Shown: positions 45,267-54,301 of the stretch, one piece after another
How the letters are laid out: every line of letters begins with the position of its first letter
Numbering within the stretch: the first letter of the stretch is position 1
Assembly: GCF_947503125.1 (NCBI RefSeq)
Contig: NZ_CANNCR010000004.1
Location: 124,001 to 188,000 of the forward strand
Direction: 5' to 3'
From: an uncultured Metabacillus sp.
GTDB lineage: Bacteria; Bacillota; Bacilli; Bacillales; Bacillaceae
Length of the DNA: 64,000 nucleotides
The notes under the pieces: generated by a model
The model's database searches: none
Seen by the model: only the letters and a program-made list of their open reading frames with translations
What the model was told of the DNA's origin: nothing
Program-made: the position numbers and the translations under genes

Positions 45267-46136
45267 ATGAAACAATTTTGCTATGAAAGAGTGATCGCTT
45301 TGCATAGACAATATTTACTGCCTACATTAAATGACCATGAATATATGATTCTTCCTGAATCAATCGGCTGGTACTATGATGCACCTGAGCATGATGTCGA
45401 TCGTAAGGTAGGTACATTGAATAATTTTAGTATCCATTTTGTTCTATCAGGAACGGGGTTTGTGGAAGCCGATGGAAAGCAATATGTATTAAAACGGGGG
45501 GACGCTTTTTTGTACTTTCCAATGCAAGAACAGCGATACTATAGCAGCAAGAATGATCCATGGAATATTCGCTGGGTTCATTTTTATGGGAGTATCCTTA
45601 ATCAGTTTTTATCGGAGAAAGGTTTTCATCGTTATTCACTTTGGAATGTGAAGCATATAAAACCGGTAGAAGATGCCCACGAGAAACTACTTTTAGAAGC
45701 AGAGAAAAATAGTTTTCTCCATCTGTCTCGCTTGTCCACTCTTACCTATACGTTTTTGATGGAATTCATTACAAACGTGGTGCCAAGAACTTCTGATCGA
45801 AGACAAGAGCTCGATGATCGGATTCAGCCTCTGCTTCCATTAATGCAAAGAAAGGCTTGCGAGCCATTTGAATTAGATTATTGGGCAGAGCAAGCAGGTG
45901 TGAGTACTTATTATTTCTGCCGTTTATTTAAACGGGCTACGCAAATGACACCGATGGCTTTTATTACGTTATGCCGGCTTCAGATGAGTAAGCAATGGCT
46001 GCTAGATCACAAAGATATGACAATTAAGGATATTGCTTATAAGGCGGGGTATCCGAGTATTAGTTATTTTAATAAACGGTTTCTTGAACAAGAAGGGATG
46101 ACACCGACTGAATATCGAAAGCTTTTTTCATCATAA
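45267..46136 (+). CDS. AraC-family regulator of the oxidoreductase operon
   Basis: A 289-residue regulator with a cupin sensor at about 45-125 (IHFVLSGTGFVEADGKQYVLKRGD split at about 50-72) and a double helix-turn-helix at about 190-285 (ELDYWAEQAGVSTYYFCRLFK; IKDIAYKAGYPSISYFNKRF). It is divergent from Gfo/Idh/MocA with 92 bp between, the standard placement for a local activator. ATG 45267 has no visible ribosome-binding site; an internal GTG 45291 is a possible alternative start. Confidence 0.88.
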   Translation: MKQFCYERVIALHRQYLLPTLNDHEYMILPESIGWYYDAPEHDVDRKVGTLNNFSIHFVLSGTGFVEADGKQYVLKRGDAFLYFPMQEQRYYSSKNDPWNIRWVHFYGSILNQFLSEKGFHRYSLWNVKHIKPVEDAHEKLLLEAEKNSFLHLSRLSTLTYTFLMEFITNVVPRTSDRRQELDDRIQPLLPLMQRKACEPFELDYWAEQAGVSTYYFCRLFKRATQMTPMAFITLCRLQMSKQWLLDHKDMTIKDIAYKAGYPSISYFNKRFLEQEGMTPTEYRKLFSS

Positions 46137-46152
46137 GACATTGGAGTAGGAT

Positions 46153-46266
46153 GTATGTCTAGAAAGTATAGCAACTCCCTAATCGCGAGGAGCAATGCTG
46201 TTGCTCAGGAATAGAAGATGTTCTCTATCATCAAGTCCTGAGCAACTAGATGCTGGCCGAACATAC
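46153..46266. repeat. Long-hairpin repeat, copy B
   Basis: About 114 bp closed by GTATGT (46153-46158) and ACATAC (46261-46266), with a core stem TTGCTCAGGA (46201-46210) and TCCTGAGCAA (46236-46245) plus inner GATG/CATC. It shares the GGAATAGAAG apex with the other two copies but little outer sequence. It lies between a plus-strand AraC gene and the convergent phosphotransferase pseudogene, so it may also end transcription. Confidence 0.55.
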
Positions 46267-46322
46267 TCGGGTAAGATATAGCAGCTAAGAATTAATACTT
46301 TATCTACTTTTTTTGAAAATGT

Positions 46323-47337
46323 TCATCTCTTATCCCTTAAAATCATTTTCGAGTCAAAATGAACAATAGCACGATTTTCTATTATTCTCCGTTCAATGTT
46401 TTGAACGGTTTTGATCAATTGTGGATCTGCACGCTTCAAATCCAATTTTTTATAAAAGAAGCTATATAAAGTTAAATCCCTTAATTTTAAAAATAGCGGG
46501 ATTGTTTCATAATCAAGAAGTGTTAGTTGATTTTCTGTCTCATACCCTTTTAGAAAAGCCCTCATAAAGCTCGCAGCAAATTCTTTAAGGTCTTTTTCAC
46601 CTTCACGTTCTAAACTCCAGATCAAATAATACAAAGGTATCGCCAAATCACTAGCAAACCAATGATATGAACAATCATCAAAATCAAAAACATAGATCTT
46701 TCCTTCATAATAATGAAAATTTCCGTGATGAATATCAGAATGGATCAAACCAAAATTATCCTGATGAACAGGAAGGGCTTGCAATTGCTTTAGGATGAAT
46801 TCCTGTTGGCGAACAACCTGTTCCGGAGCATCGATATGATACTGTTTTACATGTAATAATTCTTCTTCATACCAATCAAGCCTTTTATATTCAGAGTTTG
46901 GCTTGTAGCTTTTTGTTTTCTGATGCAGCTTTCCTATTGTTTTTCCCCATGCAAAAAATAACTCTTCGTTTACTTGTTCATCTTTTATTTTTATCTGAAC
47001 ACCTGGAGCTTTTTCAAACAAACAACAATAAAAGTTTGTCCCATCAAGCCCCTTTACAATTTCAACTAAATTATTTTCACGTAGCAATCACTCTAGGAAT
47101 CTTTATTCCATTGTATTGTAAGTATTCGATCCACTTTAACTCAGCAAGTACCTGTTCTTTTGGTCGATGTGATTGATGTGTCATTCTTAAAATATAAGGT
47201 GTCTCATCCCGATAAACCTCAAATACATAATTCTCTGCTTCACCTAGTTTTTTAAAACGATTAGAATTGATTCCAAAAAAATTTCCGGCTATTTCTATCA
47301 TTTTATTCGAAAATATTTTTTCAACCGCTGCTTCCAT
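46323..47337 (-). pseudogene. Aminoglycoside-phosphotransferase-like kinase split by a frameshift
   Basis: Two overlapping frames make one protein of about 338 residues, the usual size of this APH/homoserine-kinase-like family. The first (47337-47077) has the N-lobe with YVFEVYRDETPYILRMTH. It stops at PRVIAT, while the second frame continues with RENNLVEIVKGLDGTNF at the same place (about 47090). The second part carries the catalytic HRD-like loop LIHSDIHHGNFHYYEG and the metal-binding DFDDCSYHW motif. The N-lobe and C-lobe are now in different frames, so no intact product is expected unless this is a sequencing error. The family phosphorylates small alcohols or antibiotics; its substrate here is unknown. 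Confidence 0.8.
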
Positions 47338-47545
47338 TTTCTTGCCTCCAATTATTTACGATAAAATTGTTCAATTTTTATGCAAAGGAAGATATTTACT
47401 AGAAATCATACAGATGTTAAAGTACGATTATACTATCAAATTTTTCCGGAGTTTATGAAAGATTCTATCTAAACGAAATAAAATCCTCCTTTTCCATGTT
47501 TTGGTAAAAATTAGAAAGTTATTAACGAGGGAGAGTTCCATAAAG

Positions 47546-48466
47546 GTGAAATTATTAACAGTTGAAAATTTAGTTAAAACGTTTTCATTAAAAGTATTAG
47601 CTGGAGAAGATAAACTCCAACAACCAATTACACAATCACGGTCACATCGTCCGGGTTTGGAATTCGTCGGTCACTTTGACTTTTTTCCAACTGAACGGGT
47701 TCAAATTCTTGGCAGAAAAGAAATTACCTATTTACATAAGTTAAGCATTGAAGAACGTCAGCTGCGAATAGGAAATATCGTCAAATACCACCCACCATGT
47801 TTTATCGTGACTGCCGGGCAAGAAGGGCTAACGTATTTAACTCAATACTGTAAAGAAGAGAGAATTCCTTTGTTATGCACAAATGAGCCTCAAACGACTT
47901 CTGAGTTTATTTCAAGGCTTGATGCTTATATGGTCAAAACACTTGCCCCAGAAATCGCCATTCACGGAGTATGTGTCAATGTATATGGAATTGGCATCTT
48001 ACTTCGAGGAAAATCTGGCGTAGGGAAAAGCGAAACGGCACACACTTTGATAGGAAGAGGTCACAGGCTGATTGCAGATGATATTGTCGTGTTGAAAAAG
48101 CTCAGTCCAAGAACCATACTCGGTACCCATGATGGGAAAACAAAAGAATTTCTTGCACTGCGCAGTATTGGTTTGTTGAATGTGGTCCGTTTATATGGAA
48201 GAAAAGCTTTTCAGGATGAAACAAGGATCGCACTCGATATAGAACTGACAAAATGGCAAAAAAATTCGCTTAATAATGAATTAGAACACGAACCAAAATT
48301 CACAGAATATATGGGGGTGCAAATTCCTCATATTGAAATTCAACTCCAGCCAGGACGTGATGTAGCGGGATTAATTGAAGCGGCTGCAAATAATTGGCTT
48401 CTAAAACAGCAGGGATACAGTGCTGCAGAGGAGTTTATGAGACGGCTTGAATCTGATTCAAGCTGA
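47546..48466 (+). CDS. HPr kinase/phosphorylase paralogue with altered signature
   Basis: About 306 residues with both HprK domains: the N-terminal MurF-like domain (residues 1-125) and the kinase domain (130-300). The P-loop GKSGVGKSE is near 155-163, catalytic His140 is in AIHGVCV, RGHRLIADD (171-179) holds two Asp, and QPGRD near 275 holds Arg. HprK phosphorylates Ser46 of HPr or Crh, which licenses CcpA. The family signature LEIRGLG reads LALRSIG (203-209), so its conserved Glu is Ala and Gly is Ser. Start GTG 47546 has GAGGGAGAG upstream; the TTG at 47501 has no site. The canonical hprK is normally elsewhere, with lgt. Altered activity or a different target is inference. Confidence 0.85.
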   Translation: MKLLTVENLVKTFSLKVLAGEDKLQQPITQSRSHRPGLEFVGHFDFFPTERVQILGRKEITYLHKLSIEERQLRIGNIVKYHPPCFIVTAGQEGLTYLTQYCKEERIPLLCTNEPQTTSEFISRLDAYMVKTLAPEIAIHGVCVNVYGIGILLRGKSGVGKSETAHTLIGRGHRLIADDIVVLKKLSPRTILGTHDGKTKEFLALRSIGLLNVVRLYGRKAFQDETRIALDIELTKWQKNSLNNELEHEPKFTEYMGVQIPHIEIQLQPGRDVAGLIEAAANNWLLKQQGYSAAEEFMRRLESDSS

Positions 48467-48522
48467 TCTCATTTTTCCTCTTTTATATTGATAATTAGGA
48501 GAATTAACTTTTTTTCATGATA

Positions 48523-49002
48523 TTATTTTGTTAATTCTACAATTTTTGCACCTACACAATCGACAAGAAGCTCAGGTTCAATTTCGATTTGCATCCCTAT
48601 CTTTCCTGCACTTACAATCAGTTTATCTACCTGGCTTGCACTGCTATCAATAAATGTCGGATAGTTTTTTTTCATGCCGATAGGCGAACAACCGCCGCGA
48701 ATATATCCCGTCCATTTTTGTAGTTCCTTTACTGGAAGCATTTCAAGCTTTTTTTCACCTGCGGCTTTGGCAGCTTTTTTTAAATCAAGCTCCTCAGCTA
48801 CAGGAATAACAAAGATGTAGAGGTTTTTTTCTCTATGAGCCACTAAGGTTTTAAAAACCGTTTCCATTGCTCTATTTATTTTTTCTGCGACAGCCGTTCC
48901 ATGTATTAACCCATCTTGTGCATCATAGGTTAAAATATCGTATTTTATTTTTTTCCCATCTAGAATTCTCATTGCATTCGTTTTACTGCTCATTTTGTTC
49001 AC
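48523..49002 (-). CDS. ybaK: Cys-tRNA(Pro) deacylase YbaK/EbsC
   Basis: A 159-residue YbaK-type editing protein. It hydrolyses mischarged Cys-tRNA(Pro) in trans. The motifs TVFKTLVAHREKNLYIFVIPV near 48-68, the catalytic Lys in FKTLV, and GGCSPIGMKK near 103-112 are visible. The GTG start at 49002 has AAAGGA close by; ATG 48993 is an alternative. Convergent with the HprK-like gene. It lies 14 bp after the radical-SAM gene and may share its transcript. Confidence 0.92.
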   Translation of the reverse strand: MNKMSSKTNAMRILDGKKIKYDILTYDAQDGLIHGTAVAEKINRAMETVFKTLVAHREKNLYIFVIPVAEELDLKKAAKAAGEKKLEMLPVKELQKWTGYIRGGCSPIGMKKNYPTFIDSSASQVDKLIVSAGKIGMQIEIEPELLVDCVGAKIVELTK

Positions 49003-49016
49003 TTTTTCCTTTCCTT

Positions 49017-49835
49017 TTACGGCTCAAATCCTCGCTGACTTACATATAATTGATCTTCTGGGAATACACGCGCTAGCCTATCATATACTTTTTTATATGC
49101 AATAGGACCATACCATTCTTCTAAGGCTAGTGTCTCATAAATCGCTTGAATTCCAAGCCTTTTTGTGCGCTTTCCGCCGCTGCCATCTCCCATAAAATAA
49201 TCATCAATACAGACTCGATTAACAACAGACTTTAACGTTTCAGGAAAAGCTTCACTACTTGGCAGAACTGGGGCAATGGCTGCTTGTGTCGGTATCTTTG
49301 CCCCTCTTAATAACTCTAATGTTTTTAATCTAGCAGCAATTGGAGGAGCATCAGGAGTAAACTTCCTTCGGATCGTTTCGGAATCGGTTTCAATAGTCAT
49401 ACTTACCCGGACTTTCTCCTTTAAGGCTTGAAGCAAATCGATATCCCTGCGGACAAGCGGACTTCTTGTCTGCACTAGCAAGAAATCCGGCTGATCCTCT
49501 GCCATAACTTCCAGTAAAGAACGTGTTACTTTTTCCTTATGTTCGATTGGCTGATAGGGATCTGTGCTTGATGACATAAAAATTGTAACCTTTCCTTTTT
49601 CTTTCGCTCTTTGCAGCTCCTTCTTTAGTATACGGGCAGCACCCTTTTTGACGTCAACCCACTTTCCCCATTCACCTTCTCTAAATAGCGATACAGGCAT
49701 TTGCCGCACATAGCAATACGAACAAGCAAACGAGCAGCCTGTATACGGATTTAATGAATGAGTATAACCAGCAAGAAAGCCCGTCCCTTTATTAAGAAGC
49801 GTTTTCGGATTTTTATAGAAAAGTTCATGTTTCAT
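49017..49835 (-). CDS. Radical-SAM protein of the spore-photoproduct-lyase-like group
   Basis: A 272-residue radical-SAM enzyme. The cluster motif Cys-x3-Cys-x2-Cys is seen in GCSFACSYCYVRQ near residues 33-45. FMSSSTDPYQPIE near 85-97 and VSMTIETDSE near 143-152 are typical of the SPL/Rv2578c-like group. The function of this group is not settled; repair of nucleic acid lesions has been suggested by homology. Its start overlaps the ogt stop by 4 bp (ATGA), which shows translational coupling with a DNA repair methyltransferase. Confidence 0.88.
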   Translation of the reverse strand: MKHELFYKNPKTLLNKGTGFLAGYTHSLNPYTGCSFACSYCYVRQMPVSLFREGEWGKWVDVKKGAARILKKELQRAKEKGKVTIFMSSSTDPYQPIEHKEKVTRSLLEVMAEDQPDFLLVQTRSPLVRRDIDLLQALKEKVRVSMTIETDSETIRRKFTPDAPPIAARLKTLELLRGAKIPTQAAIAPVLPSSEAFPETLKSVVNRVCIDDYFMGDGSGGKRTKRLGIQAIYETLALEEWYGPIAYKKVYDRLARVFPEDQLYVSQRGFEP

Positions 49836-50350
49836 CGTTGGTTTTCAAGCTCCAGAAGCATTGTCTTCATTTCCAATCCGCCGCGATAACCTGTAAGCTT
49901 GCCATTTTTCCCAACAACTCGATGGCAGGGAATAGTGATTAACACTGGATTCGCTCCAATTGCAGCTCCCACTGCACGAACAGCAGCTGGTTTATTAATT
50001 GCCTGTGCAATCTCTGAATAGACTCTGGTTTCTCCAAATGGAATCTCACTAAGGGCATTCCACACAGCCATTTGAAAATCTGTTCCATGATAATCAAAAG
50101 AATTTGTAAAGCTCGTTCGTTCCCCTTCAAAATACTCAATGAGCTCCTTTGCATAAGGCTTAAGCTTCTCCTGATCTTCTATCACAAGGCTTCCTGGGAA
50201 TCGTTTATCTGTCCATGCAATTAATTCGTCCTTCGGCATATTTTGTGAGCCTACGTAGCACAATCCTTTCTCTGTTGCCGCAAGATAGATGTTCCAATGT
50301 TTATGATTGAGCAATGACCAATAAATAGTAGGCTTCGTGTCGATTTTCAC
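49832..50350 (-). CDS. ogt: Methylated-DNA--protein-cysteine methyltransferase
   Basis: A 172-residue O6-alkylguanine-DNA alkyltransferase. The acceptor Cys is in IPCHRVVG near residue 140 and the DNA-binding helix in RAVGAAIGANP near 122-132. It transfers alkyl groups from O6-methylguanine to itself once. GTG 50350 follows AGGAGG. It is the first gene of a short operon with the radical-SAM protein. Confidence 0.95.
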   Translation of the reverse strand: MKIDTKPTIYWSLLNHKHWNIYLAATEKGLCYVGSQNMPKDELIAWTDKRFPGSLVIEDQEKLKPYAKELIEYFEGERTSFTNSFDYHGTDFQMAVWNALSEIPFGETRVYSEIAQAINKPAAVRAVGAAIGANPVLITIPCHRVVGKNGKLTGYRGGLEMKTMLLELENQR

Positions 50351-50356
50351 GTTTCA

Positions 50357-50581
50357 TTGCCTCCTTTTAATCTCTCAAGAAAATTGCGTAGTGATTGTCC
50401 GGTCAATTATGCGTTGGCCTTCAAATATCACCCTCCCCTTAGATTATATCCTCTTTTAAGGGATAATGCTCTTATCTTTGAACTTATAACAGGTTACAAG
50501 GTACCAGAGATGACGGCTTTATATGGAAATCGTATTAAAATCGTACTGGTTGACAAAGCTAGTGCTAAAATTAAAGAGTAA
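50357..50581 (+). CDS. Possible gene remnant, 74 codons
   Basis: The frame begins at TTG 50357 without a ribosome-binding site. Only its last 35 residues (LIFELITGYKVPEMTALYGN and on to a lysine-rich end) look protein-like. It ends 32 bp before a terminator, which suggests a once-transcribed gene. It may be the tail of a decayed gene. No family recognised. Confidence 0.25.
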   Translation: MPPFNLSRKLRSDCPVNYALAFKYHPPLRLYPLLRDNALIFELITGYKVPEMTALYGNRIKIVLVDKASAKIKE

Positions 50582-50612
50582 AGAGGATTTAGGATTGCAC
50601 CTCTCGACTCCT

Positions 50613-50652
50613 AAAAAGGATCTTACCTTATCGCGGCAAGATCTGCTTTTTC
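50613..50652. terminator. Bidirectional terminator
   Basis: AAAAAG-GATCTTACC pairs with GGCAAGATC-TGCTTTTT, with A/T tails on both sides. It ends the N-acetyltransferase transcript on the minus strand. Confidence 0.7.
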
Positions 50653-50676
50653 ATTATCATATTATTTTTCATTATG

Positions 50677-51480
50677 TTAATTAATCTTTTCCATATTATT
50701 TAATACGATTCCAAAATAATCACGTAACGCTTCTGCATATTCTTTTTTCGTATTCGGGGTGAATGTACGAACATCATCTTCTGTAAAAATGCGAAATTCA
50801 TTTCCAGCTATCGTATTCCTTCCCTCATTTGTTCGAATTGCTGCCATTGCAGCTTGGGTAAAGATCGATTCAGGAGCATTCTCACACCAATATGAGGTTG
50901 TGATAAAATCAATTGCCAGCTGAGGTTCTTCAGAAATAGAATAGAGCCAATTCCATTTTCCCTGCCTTTGCTCACAAAGAATCCAACCATATGTGGAATC
51001 CCGCTTTAGTTTATAAAACTCGCTGCCTTGTCCCTGCACCAAATTCTCTATCATTTTAATTGGCCTTCTCGGAGCAACACCACCTACACCAACGTCACAT
51101 AGATACCTCTCCCCTTCTGCCTCAACAAGTAATACATGATGTCTCCGCATTGGCGGAGGATTTGGTTCATCACGCCAAAATCTGGCAAAGCAATCAATGA
51201 CTTGGTAGCCTAGCTCTTTTAATAACCAACCAAACAAAGCATTTAATTCAAAGCAATATCCACCCCGTCTGCGAATAACAATTTTGTCATATAAATCTTG
51301 AATTTCTAATGATAATGGTATTTTTTCCAATATATCAAAATTCTCATACGGTACGGTATGAACATGGCATTCCTGCAAACTTTCAAGTACTGCTGAGCTG
51401 GGATCTACTGAACCATCATAACCAATTCTATTCAGGTACCCGTGAATTTCTGTCTTTATTTCAGCTTGATTATGCTTCAC
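50677..51480 (-). CDS. Arylamine N-acetyltransferase
   Basis: A 267-residue NAT. The Cys-His-Asp triad is complete: Cys76 in RRGGYCFELN, His near 114 in RRHHVLLV and Asp near 129 in LCDVGVGG. It acetylates arylamines and hydrazines using acetyl-CoA. GTG 51480 is preceded by AGAGGGA. It stands alone next to the fucose island; no functional link is evident. Confidence 0.94.
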   Translation of the reverse strand: MKHNQAEIKTEIHGYLNRIGYDGSVDPSSAVLESLQECHVHTVPYENFDILEKIPLSLEIQDLYDKIVIRRRGGYCFELNALFGWLLKELGYQVIDCFARFWRDEPNPPPMRRHHVLLVEAEGERYLCDVGVGGVAPRRPIKMIENLVQGQGSEFYKLKRDSTYGWILCEQRQGKWNWLYSISEEPQLAIDFITTSYWCENAPESIFTQAAMAAIRTNEGRNTIAGNEFRIFTEDDVRTFTPNTKKEYAEALRDYFGIVLNNMEKIN

Positions 51481-51624
51481 TTATATCAGTCCCTCTTATA
51501 AATTATGATTCTTTTTAAAAAAGGGTTGTTATTCATCTTAGATGAAAAGCATATCTAATTGATTTAACCATTCAATCAGCGAAATCTTTTCAAATATATC
51601 GGCCAATTGATAAAGTTTCTTCTA

Positions 51625-52521
51625 TTATTTTTCTTCTACAAATGTATTGGTTAATGTACCTAATTTTTCAATTTCAACTGTGACTTCGTCTCCAGGCTGT
51701 ATATATACTTGCTTTTCAACAGGGTAACCTAAAACAACGCCTTCTGGGGTACCTGTTAAGATCACATCCCCTGGTGTAAGTGTCATATGCTGTGATATGT
51801 AACTAACAATTTCATCTACGTAAAAGATCATATCGGACGTATTTGAATCTTGGCGGACTTCACCATTTACATACGTTTTTAATTGAAGGTTGTTAGGATC
51901 CCCCACTTCATCCGCTGTTACGAGATATGGCCCCATCGGACTGAAATCATCACAGGTCTTGCCAAGCAGCCATTGAGGTGTTCTTAATTGTAAGTCACGT
52001 GCTGATAGGTCATTGACTGTGCAATAGCCGAATATATAATCCAATGCTTCATCTTTGCTTACATATTTTGCTTTTTTTCCAATAACGACACCCAACTCTA
52101 CTTCGTAATCTAATTGTTCGGTTACTTTTGGAACAGCAATTTCTCTTTTATGGCCAGTTAATGTATTATTAAATTTATTAAATAAAATCGGCACTTCCGG
52201 ATATGGAGCATTTGTTTCATCCGCATGCTTGCGATAGTTTAATCCGACACAAATGATTTTATTCGGTTGTGTGACACATGGTCCCCATTGAATTTCTTCT
52301 TCATTTTTTAGATATGCAGCATCATTCGATACTGAAAGAGTAGAAATATAATCTTCTAATTGAGAAACAGCTTCCTGACCGCCTGCAATAATTTCCATCA
52401 CATTTGGTTGAATTTGATCATTTGGTTTTTCACTTAAGGCTGCTTCAACGTCGATGATTCCTTTCTGAATTTTTACACCTAATGCTACCTTACCTTCTTT
52501 TATTAACGTTACGAGTTTCAT
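51625..52521 (-). CDS. Fumarylacetoacetate-hydrolase family protein, probable diketo-deoxy-fuconate hydrolase
   Basis: A 298-residue FAH-fold enzyme. The metal-binding glutamates are in DYEVELGVVIGKKAK near 138-152, with NDLSARDLQ near 173 and GPYLVTADEVGDPNNL near 197. The family cleaves carbon-carbon bonds of beta-diketo acids. As the last gene of a fuconate-type operon, the likely reaction is cleavage of 2,4-diketo-3-deoxy-L-fuconate to pyruvate and lactate. That assignment rests on neighbours. GAGGAGG precedes ATG 52521. Confidence 0.88.
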   Translation of the reverse strand: MKLVTLIKEGKVALGVKIQKGIIDVEAALSEKPNDQIQPNVMEIIAGGQEAVSQLEDYISTLSVSNDAAYLKNEEEIQWGPCVTQPNKIICVGLNYRKHADETNAPYPEVPILFNKFNNTLTGHKREIAVPKVTEQLDYEVELGVVIGKKAKYVSKDEALDYIFGYCTVNDLSARDLQLRTPQWLLGKTCDDFSPMGPYLVTADEVGDPNNLQLKTYVNGEVRQDSNTSDMIFYVDEIVSYISQHMTLTPGDVILTGTPEGVVLGYPVEKQVYIQPGDEVTVEIEKLGTLTNTFVEEK

Positions 52522-52572
52522 AGAAATTTCCTCCTCATTTTATTACGATAATCTGTGTGTCTTTTAAATCAG

Positions 52573-52594
52573 GCAATTGGAAGTCACCAATTGC
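52573..52594. other. Intercistronic stem-loop
   Basis: GCAATTGG (52573-52580) and CCAATTGC (52587-52594) are perfect complements with a 6-nt loop in the 168-bp gap between the SDR and FAH genes. No T-run follows, so RNA processing or stabilisation is more likely than termination. Confidence 0.4.
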
Positions 52595-52689
52595 TTCTAA
52601 TCTGTCCTCTGACCTCAAGAGCCGAAACAACTTTTGAAAACCTTTCTTGTATTCGGGCAAAAACATTTTCAAAAAATAACACTATTTAT

Positions 52690-53463
52690 TTATGCATCCT
52701 TGCCAAATACAACACCGCCATCAATATAAAGCGGAGAGCCCATCATAAACCTTGATTCTTCTGATGCTAGGAAAAGAGCTGCATAAGCCACATCCTCAGG
52801 TCTGCCTAAATCACCGCTTAATTGACGGGTCTTAATCTTTTCGATTGCTTCTTCCGGATTTTCATAAGATTGCTTTAAATAATTTTCTACAAAAGGAGTT
52901 AAGATGGTTCCTGGTAAGATCGCGTTTACACGAATATTGTAAGCAGCATAGTCAACCTGCATTGATTTCGTTAAGGCTAATATCGCACCTTTTGTGGTTG
53001 AATAGGATGCACGGTCAGCTAGTCCCATTTCGGCAATGCATGAAGACATATTAATAATGGAACCTTTCTTTTGTTCTATCATATGCGGGAGTACAAATTT
53101 GCTTGGCAGCATGACGCCATTGATGTTTACATTGATTGTTTTGTTCCACGCATCTAAATCTACTTCATGAAGCTTGCCGACTCCACTAATCCCAGCATTA
53201 TTAAACAATACATCAATACGTCCATATTTGGTTAGTACTTCGTCGACCATTACTTTAACAGAGCTTGCATCTGTAACATCGGCTTGAATGAAATAGGCAT
53301 CGCCATTTGCTTCTTGGATTTCGGTTACCGTTTCTTTGCCGCTCTCAGCATTTAAATCATTAACAATAACAGATGCTCCTTCTTTTGCAAAAAGTAAAGC
53401 TGTACATTTACCAATACCTGATCCGGCACCTGTAATCAGGATCACTTTATCTTTCAATCTCAT
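52690..53463 (-). CDS. SDR dehydrogenase, probable 2-keto-3-deoxy-fuconate dehydrogenase
   Basis: A 257-residue classical short-chain dehydrogenase. The NAD-binding motif TGAGSGIGK is near 11-19, NNAGISG near 88-94, Ser in INMSSC near 138, and the catalytic YSTTK near 153-157. Acidic NDLNAES after the second strand points to NAD(H) preference. Its place between UxaA-type dehydratase and FAH hydrolase fits oxidation of 2-keto-3-deoxy-L-fuconate to the diketo acid. Function is by context. Confidence 0.85.
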   Translation of the reverse strand: MRLKDKVILITGAGSGIGKCTALLFAKEGASVIVNDLNAESGKETVTEIQEANGDAYFIQADVTDASSVKVMVDEVLTKYGRIDVLFNNAGISGVGKLHEVDLDAWNKTINVNINGVMLPSKFVLPHMIEQKKGSIINMSSCIAEMGLADRASYSTTKGAILALTKSMQVDYAAYNIRVNAILPGTILTPFVENYLKQSYENPEEAIEKIKTRQLSGDLGRPEDVAYAALFLASEESRFMMGSPLYIDGGVVFGKDA

Positions 53464-53488
53464 ATTCTTTTATCCCCTCCTTCGTAGG

Positions 53489-54283
53489 TTAATGCTCCAA
53501 ATGATCATCTGGCTGTGCCGCTTTAACTGTTAAGCCGCCGTCAACCATTAATAAATGGCCATTAATTTGTTCCGCTTCATCTGAAGCTAAAAACACGACT
53601 GCATCTCCGATTTGCTTTGCTGTTCCCAACCGTTTCATCGGGTTTGCTTCAATTTCTTGGCGGCGGATTTCCGGGTCAGCAAGAAAATCGGTACACATAT
53701 CTGTATCAATCGTGCTTGGTCCCACTGCATTTACATTGATGTTATATTTCCCTAGCTCGATCGCCATCCCCTTTGTTAGCATATGACCGGCTGCTTTCGA
53801 TGCTTGATAATGCGGTATGACTGGACTTGTTACCATTAGGCTGGCAGTTGATAATATGTTAATGATTTTCCCATTGCGCTTAGGAATCATCCGTTTGGCA
53901 GCTAATTGAGATGTAAGGAATATCCCTTTTACATTTGTATTGAATGTACGGTCCCAAGTTTCTTCTGTTACTTGCATAAACGGCTCAAAAGGGGCAATTC
54001 CAGCGTTATTAACCAGGATTTCAATTTCGCCAAGCTGCTCCTCTACAGCAATGATCATAGCTTCCACATCCTGCTTCTTGCCAACATCGGCTTTTATCAC
54101 CATGGCTTTCCTGCCAAGCTCTTCTACCTTTTTCTGAACTGCTATTGCCTGTTCTCTTAGACTATCAGTGTAATAATTGATAGCTACATCTGCTCCTTCT
54201 TCAGCCAATCTCATGACGATCGCCTCTCCGATGCCACGGTTACCTCCTGTAACTAAAGAAATCTTATTTAGTAAGCGCTTCAA
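53489..54283 (-). CDS. SDR oxidoreductase, possible L-fucose dehydrogenase
   Basis: A 264-residue classical SDR. The cofactor motif TGGNRGIGE is near 12-20, NNAGIAPFEP near 91-100 and YQASK near 158-162. FabG-like proteins of this sort include fucose and other aldose dehydrogenases. Within this operon it could oxidise L-fucose to the lactone. The zinc dehydrogenase at 60136-61152 is an alternative for that step. Start TTG 54283 has AGGAG about 10 nt upstream. It lies 18 bp after the dehydratase stop. Confidence 0.85.
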   Translation of the reverse strand: MKRLLNKISLVTGGNRGIGEAIVMRLAEEGADVAINYYTDSLREQAIAVQKKVEELGRKAMVIKADVGKKQDVEAMIIAVEEQLGEIEILVNNAGIAPFEPFMQVTEETWDRTFNTNVKGIFLTSQLAAKRMIPKRNGKIINILSTASLMVTSPVIPHYQASKAAGHMLTKGMAIELGKYNINVNAVGPSTIDTDMCTDFLADPEIRRQEIEANPMKRLGTAKQIGDAVVFLASDEAEQINGHLLMVDGGLTVKAAQPDDHLEH

Positions 54284-54301
54284 TTTTATTCCACTCCTTC
54301 C

